In this document: in pieces, positions 4,065 through 6,600 of the stretch
Position numbering within the stretch: position 1 is the first letter of the stretch
Layout of the letters: each line of letters starts with the position of its first letter
From: JBDRMN01 sp043812055
GTDB lineage: Bacteria > Patescibacteriota > Gracilibacteria > JAHISY01
Direction: 5' to 3'
Assembly: GCA_043812055.1 (NCBI GenBank)
Contig: JBDRMN010000018.1
Span: 1-6,600, forward strand
Length of the DNA: 6,600 nt
Notes under the pieces: generated by a model
Told to the model about the DNA's origin: nothing
Database searches by the model: none
Seen by the model: only the letters and a program-made list of their open reading frames with translations
Program-made: the position numbers and the translations under genes

Positions 4065-5960
4065 ATGAACGATAAATTAGATAACTGGTTAAGTAAAAAT
4101 GTAGGTGATGAAGCAAAGACAGCACACAAACAATCTGCTCCTCTCCCCTCCAGAAAACCTCTCCATCCCCCCCCTTCCAGAAAATCTCCCCACAAAAAAT
4201 TCCACAAAAGGAAGAAGCCTTATTTCAAAAAGTATCTGCCAGCCAAACGGGTAGAGACCAAACAGGTAGAGGGTTTCGATGACAAGGTGCGGGTGATCCC
4301 GCTCGGTGGACAGGAAGAAGTCGGCCGCAACATGAGTGCGATCTTTTACAAAGAAGACATCGTGATCATTGACTGCGGGCTGCAGTTTCCCGAAGCCGAT
4401 ATGTTTGGCATTGACTACGTGATCCCCGACGTCAGTTCGCTTGAGGATAAAAAAAATCGGATCCGGGGGATCCTCATCACCCATGGTCATCTCGACCACA
4501 TCGGGGCACTGCCCCACATTCTCCCCAAACTCGGCTTCCCACCCCTGATCGGTACGCCTCTGACATTGGGTCTGGCGAAGAAACGACTTGAGGAGTTTGG
4601 CCTGGTCGAGAAAACCAAATTCCAGGAAATTAAAAATCCGGAAGAGGCGAAATTACAACTGGGAAAACATTTTCAAGTGGAGTTCTTCCGCGTGAATCAC
4701 TCCATCCCCGATGGCGTGGGAATCATCCTCCGCACTCCGGTGGGTAATATAGTGCACACCGGTGACTTCAAATTTGATTTCACCCCCGCCGACGGGCTGA
4801 AAGCTGGTTTCGGCAAAATGGCTGAGGTCGGTAAACAAGGAGTGCTGCTCGCTTTCTCCGATTCGACAAATGCCGAACGACCGGGTTACACGATTTCCGA
4901 AAAAGTGGTGAATGAAAATCTCACCAAAACAATTTCCGAAGCCAAGGGTCGTATCATCCTGGCGACTTTCTCAAGTTTGATCGGTCGCATTCAAAATATA
5001 GTGAATGCGGCGAATCGTAATGGTCGGAAAGTTTTCGCCAGTGGTCGCTCCATGATTGCCAACCTCGAGATGGCTGAGAAACTGGGTTATCTCAAAGTCC
5101 CCCAGGGTCTCATCCGTCCATTGAAAAAGGGTGCCAAGATTGGCGAGCTGCCTCCGAATAAAGTTTTGATCCTCTGTACGGGCAGCCAGGGAGAGGAACT
5201 CTCTGCTCTTTCGCGCATCGCTCTCGAGGAACACTCTACGATCCACATTCGGGAGGGCGACACCGTTGTTTTTTCCTCAACTCCAATCATCGGCAACGAA
5301 AGAGCGATTGTGAGCGTCACGAATAACTTGCTCCGTCTCGGCGCCAATGTGATTACGAATAAACATCTCGACGTGCACACTTCCGGTCACGCCAATCAGG
5401 AAGACCTGAAACTGATGCACTCTTTGCTTAAGCCGAAATACCTCGTGCCCGTACATGGAGAGTTGCACATGCGTCATGCACATCGCGAACTGGCTAAGTC
5501 AACCGGAATCGACGAGGGTAATGTTTTGCTGCTCGATAACGGTGACATCGTCGAACTCGCTCCGAACGGGATCGTCCGCAAATCCAAATCCAAAGTCCGG
5601 ATCAATAACATCCTGATCGATGGGCTCGGTGTGGGTGATATCGGAGCTTCGGTCCTGCGGGAACGCGAAGCGATGAGTGAAAATGGAATCGTGGTGATTG
5701 TCTTCCGCGCCTACGCCAACTCTGGAAAGCTGGTAAGCGCTCCGAGTATTATTTCTCGCGGCTTTGTGTACATGAAGGAAAGTAATGCCATCGTAGAAGA
5801 AACGAAAAAGATCGCCCAAAAAGTTTACGAAGAGGTCAACGCCGGCGGTAAAAAAGACTACAAGGAAGTCCGCAAGGAAGTTTCCCGCGCCGTCGCGAAA
5901 TTTATCCGTAAACGGATTGATCGCGAACCGTTGATTTTGCCGTATACGATTGAAGTTTAG
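4065..5960 (+). CDS. rnj: Ribonuclease J (metallo-beta-lactamase/beta-CASP RNase)
   Basis: RNase J is a zinc-dependent endoribonuclease and 5'-to-3' exoribonuclease for rRNA maturation and mRNA decay. The protein has 631 residues against about 550-560 for the catalytic form. The excess is an N-terminal basic and Pro-rich extension (about 22-68), in which PSRKPLHP is followed by PSRKSPHK. The metallo-beta-lactamase core starts near 74 (VRVIPLGGQEEVGRNM). THGHLDHIGALP holds H140, H142, D144 and H145. HTGDFKFD (231-238) and DSTNAERPG (266-274) follow. The beta-CASP part contains FSSLIGRIQ (302-310), SGRSM (326-330) and CTGSQGE (371-377). HTSGHANQED (438-447) and VPVHGELHMRHAH (461-473) complete the RNase J signature. 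A C-terminal domain spans about 500-631. Upstream codons are open back to a TAA at 4002 but lack ATG, so 4065 is the start. No Shine-Dalgarno site is present. It ends convergently, overlapping the next gene by 4 bases. Confidence 0.96.
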   Translation: MNDKLDNWLSKNVGDEAKTAHKQSAPLPSRKPLHPPPSRKSPHKKFHKRKKPYFKKYLPAKRVETKQVEGFDDKVRVIPLGGQEEVGRNMSAIFYKEDIVIIDCGLQFPEADMFGIDYVIPDVSSLEDKKNRIRGILITHGHLDHIGALPHILPKLGFPPLIGTPLTLGLAKKRLEEFGLVEKTKFQEIKNPEEAKLQLGKHFQVEFFRVNHSIPDGVGIILRTPVGNIVHTGDFKFDFTPADGLKAGFGKMAEVGKQGVLLAFSDSTNAERPGYTISEKVVNENLTKTISEAKGRIILATFSSLIGRIQNIVNAANRNGRKVFASGRSMIANLEMAEKLGYLKVPQGLIRPLKKGAKIGELPPNKVLILCTGSQGEELSALSRIALEEHSTIHIREGDTVVFSSTPIIGNERAIVSVTNNLLRLGANVITNKHLDVHTSGHANQEDLKLMHSLLKPKYLVPVHGELHMRHAHRELAKSTGIDEGNVLLLDNGDIVELAPNGIVRKSKSKVRINNILIDGLGVGDIGASVLREREAMSENGIVVIVFRAYANSGKLVSAPSIISRGFVYMKESNAIVEETKKIAQKVYEEVNAGGKKDYKEVRKEVSRAVAKFIRKRIDREPLILPYTIEV

Positions 5961-6466
5961 CAATTTCCGGTTTTTTCAGCTTCAAAGAGCGTCAAATCGT
6001 AATTACCTTCGACAAATTGTCGATAAATGGCCATCATTTCTCCTTTTTTATCTACAATTCTTTCGTGCATAGCAAGAATGAATTTTTTAATAACTTTTGC
6101 TGGAGGAACCCTGTCGCCTAGTTCAGCAATATCTAGTGAAGCTATTAATTCTTCAACTCTTCGTTCGGCTTTTTTGCGCATCACATTTCTCGTTTGCTCC
6201 TCTCCCAAGTTCTCCCAATATTCAAAAGGTCTGGACTGTGCCAAGGTAGCTTCTTCGCCAAAAATAATCGACAGAAAATTTAGAATTACCTCATCAGAAA
6301 TTCCCATCTCCAACAACCAATCTTTAGTTCCAGCAACTGCTTCCCTATCGGCTTTATTCACACACAAATCAACCTGAACCAACTCTTCTTTTTTAAAACC
6401 TGTTAATAAATCCTTAAGCTTAAGCCTTATTTGGTTATTGGTTTTTTTCAGCACTTCTGGGCACAT
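5957..6466 (-). CDS. Hypothetical protein, 169 aa, AT-richer than its neighbours
   Basis: I do not recognise a family. The protein is rich in Lys and Glu and looks mostly alpha-helical, with no signal peptide or membrane segment. It begins MCPEVLKKTNNQIRL and ends in FEAEKTGNC. A Lys/Arg/Glu-rich helix near 113-127 could form a coiled coil. Three 60-base stretches that I counted are 35-38% GC, against 52-55% for two counted in the RNase J gene, so recent acquisition is possible. The frame is closed upstream by TGA at 6502-6500, leaving the ATG at 6466 as the first normal start. An AGGTGG lies 16 bases before it, too far to be a normal ribosome binding site. It converges on the RNase J gene with a 4-base overlap and diverges from the transposase-like gene across 56 bases. 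The length of the open frame and the lack of any other gene here support its being real. Confidence 0.65.
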   Translation of the reverse strand: MCPEVLKKTNNQIRLKLKDLLTGFKKEELVQVDLCVNKADREAVAGTKDWLLEMGISDEVILNFLSIIFGEEATLAQSRPFEYWENLGEEQTRNVMRKKAERRVEELIASLDIAELGDRVPPAKVIKKFILAMHERIVDKKGEMMAIYRQFVEGNYDLTLFEAEKTGNC

Positions 6467-6485
6467 TCTAAAATCAATTGCACCA

Positions 6486-6519
6486 CCTGAAGGTAAAATT
6501 CAAAACTTTAACTTTCAGG
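6486..6519. promoter_or_regulatory. Dyad between two divergent genes
   Basis: CCTGAAGGTAAA (6486-6497) and TTAACTTTCAGG (6508-6519) are inverted repeats matching at 10 of 12 positions, with a 10-base spacer. They lie between the divergent starts at 6466 and 6523. They could be an operator or the end of a mobile element. TAAAAT (6494-6499) inside the left arm could be a -10 for the rightward gene. Confidence 0.4.
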
Positions 6520-6522
6520 CGT

Positions 6523-6600
6523 ATGGCAAAAAAACGCAAACCTCTCACCTATGAGGAAAGACAGATACTCGAATCCGAGTTGATCAAAAAGAAAAGCTTT
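6523..6600 (+). CDS. N-terminus of a possible IS30-type transposase or HTH protein, cut by window edge
   Basis: Only 26 codons are visible, starting MAKKRKPLTYEERQILESEL and ending in KKKSF. The LTYEER-x-x-I-E start after a basic tail resembles the helix-turn-helix N-terminus of IS30-family transposases, where a Ser and Arg/Glu-Ile recognition segment would follow next. No SD site of normal spacing is seen; an AGG sits only 3 bases before the ATG. If the reading is right, an insertion sequence begins near 6500. The call rests on a short segment, and another HTH regulator is possible. Confidence 0.45.
   Translation, partial: MAKKRKPLTYEERQILESELIKKKSF

Noticed and set aside
5925..5985. Bidirectional terminator between the RNase J gene and the convergent hypothetical gene
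   Set aside because: TTGAAG and CTTCAA could pair, but over a 24-base loop with the T run inside the loop; no proper stem followed by a U-tract was found on either strand.

Overview
The window looks like the chromosome of a bacterium that uses the standard genetic code and starts its genes without Shine-Dalgarno sites. TGA is the stop of carA exactly where the CarA family ends, and no in-frame TGA interrupts any other gene, so a UGA-to-glycine code is unlikely. The RNase J with a basic N-terminal extension, the scattered single housekeeping genes and the palindrome-rich intergenic segments resemble Patescibacteria (CPR). That placement is an inference from general style, not from a marker gene.

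Layout. Positions 1-929 (minus) hold cysK, cysteine synthase, cut by the window edge about at its C-terminus. Positions 930-1098 hold a compact regulatory leader for cysK. Positions 1099-2172 (minus) hold carA. Positions 2191-2555 are a repeat-bearing gap. Positions 2556-3671 (plus) hold dnaJ. Positions 3672-4064 are a second repeat-bearing gap that ends in the promoter and leader of the RNase J gene. Positions 4065-5960 (plus) hold RNase J. Positions 5957-6466 (minus) hold an unrecognised, AT-richer gene. Positions 6523-6600 (plus) hold the start of a gene that looks like an IS30-type transposase.

The main finding is the cysK leader. Just after the carA stop there is a promoter (TTGACC, 17 bp, CAAAAT). 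It is followed by a 14-16 codon ORF, MPMQLCCCTCGTNFHR, with four Cys codons in five. Its stop codon lies inside an 8-nt segment (CTAGGGGG) that can pair with CTCTCTAG, the 5' arm of a terminator hairpin followed by eight T. The terminator sits 24 bases before the cysK start. This is the full logic of classical amino-acid attenuation, with cysteine as the sensed amino acid and cysteine synthase as the target. The visible CysK protein itself contains no cysteine.

A second theme is start-site layout. carA and dnaJ both have the extended -10 TGTTAAAAT only 8-9 bases before ATG, and the polyCys ORF has a -10 seven bases before its second ATG. Short-leader or leaderless transcripts therefore look common here. 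The genes belong to separate pathways (cysteine synthesis, carbamoyl phosphate synthesis, protein folding, RNA processing) and do not form one functional cluster.
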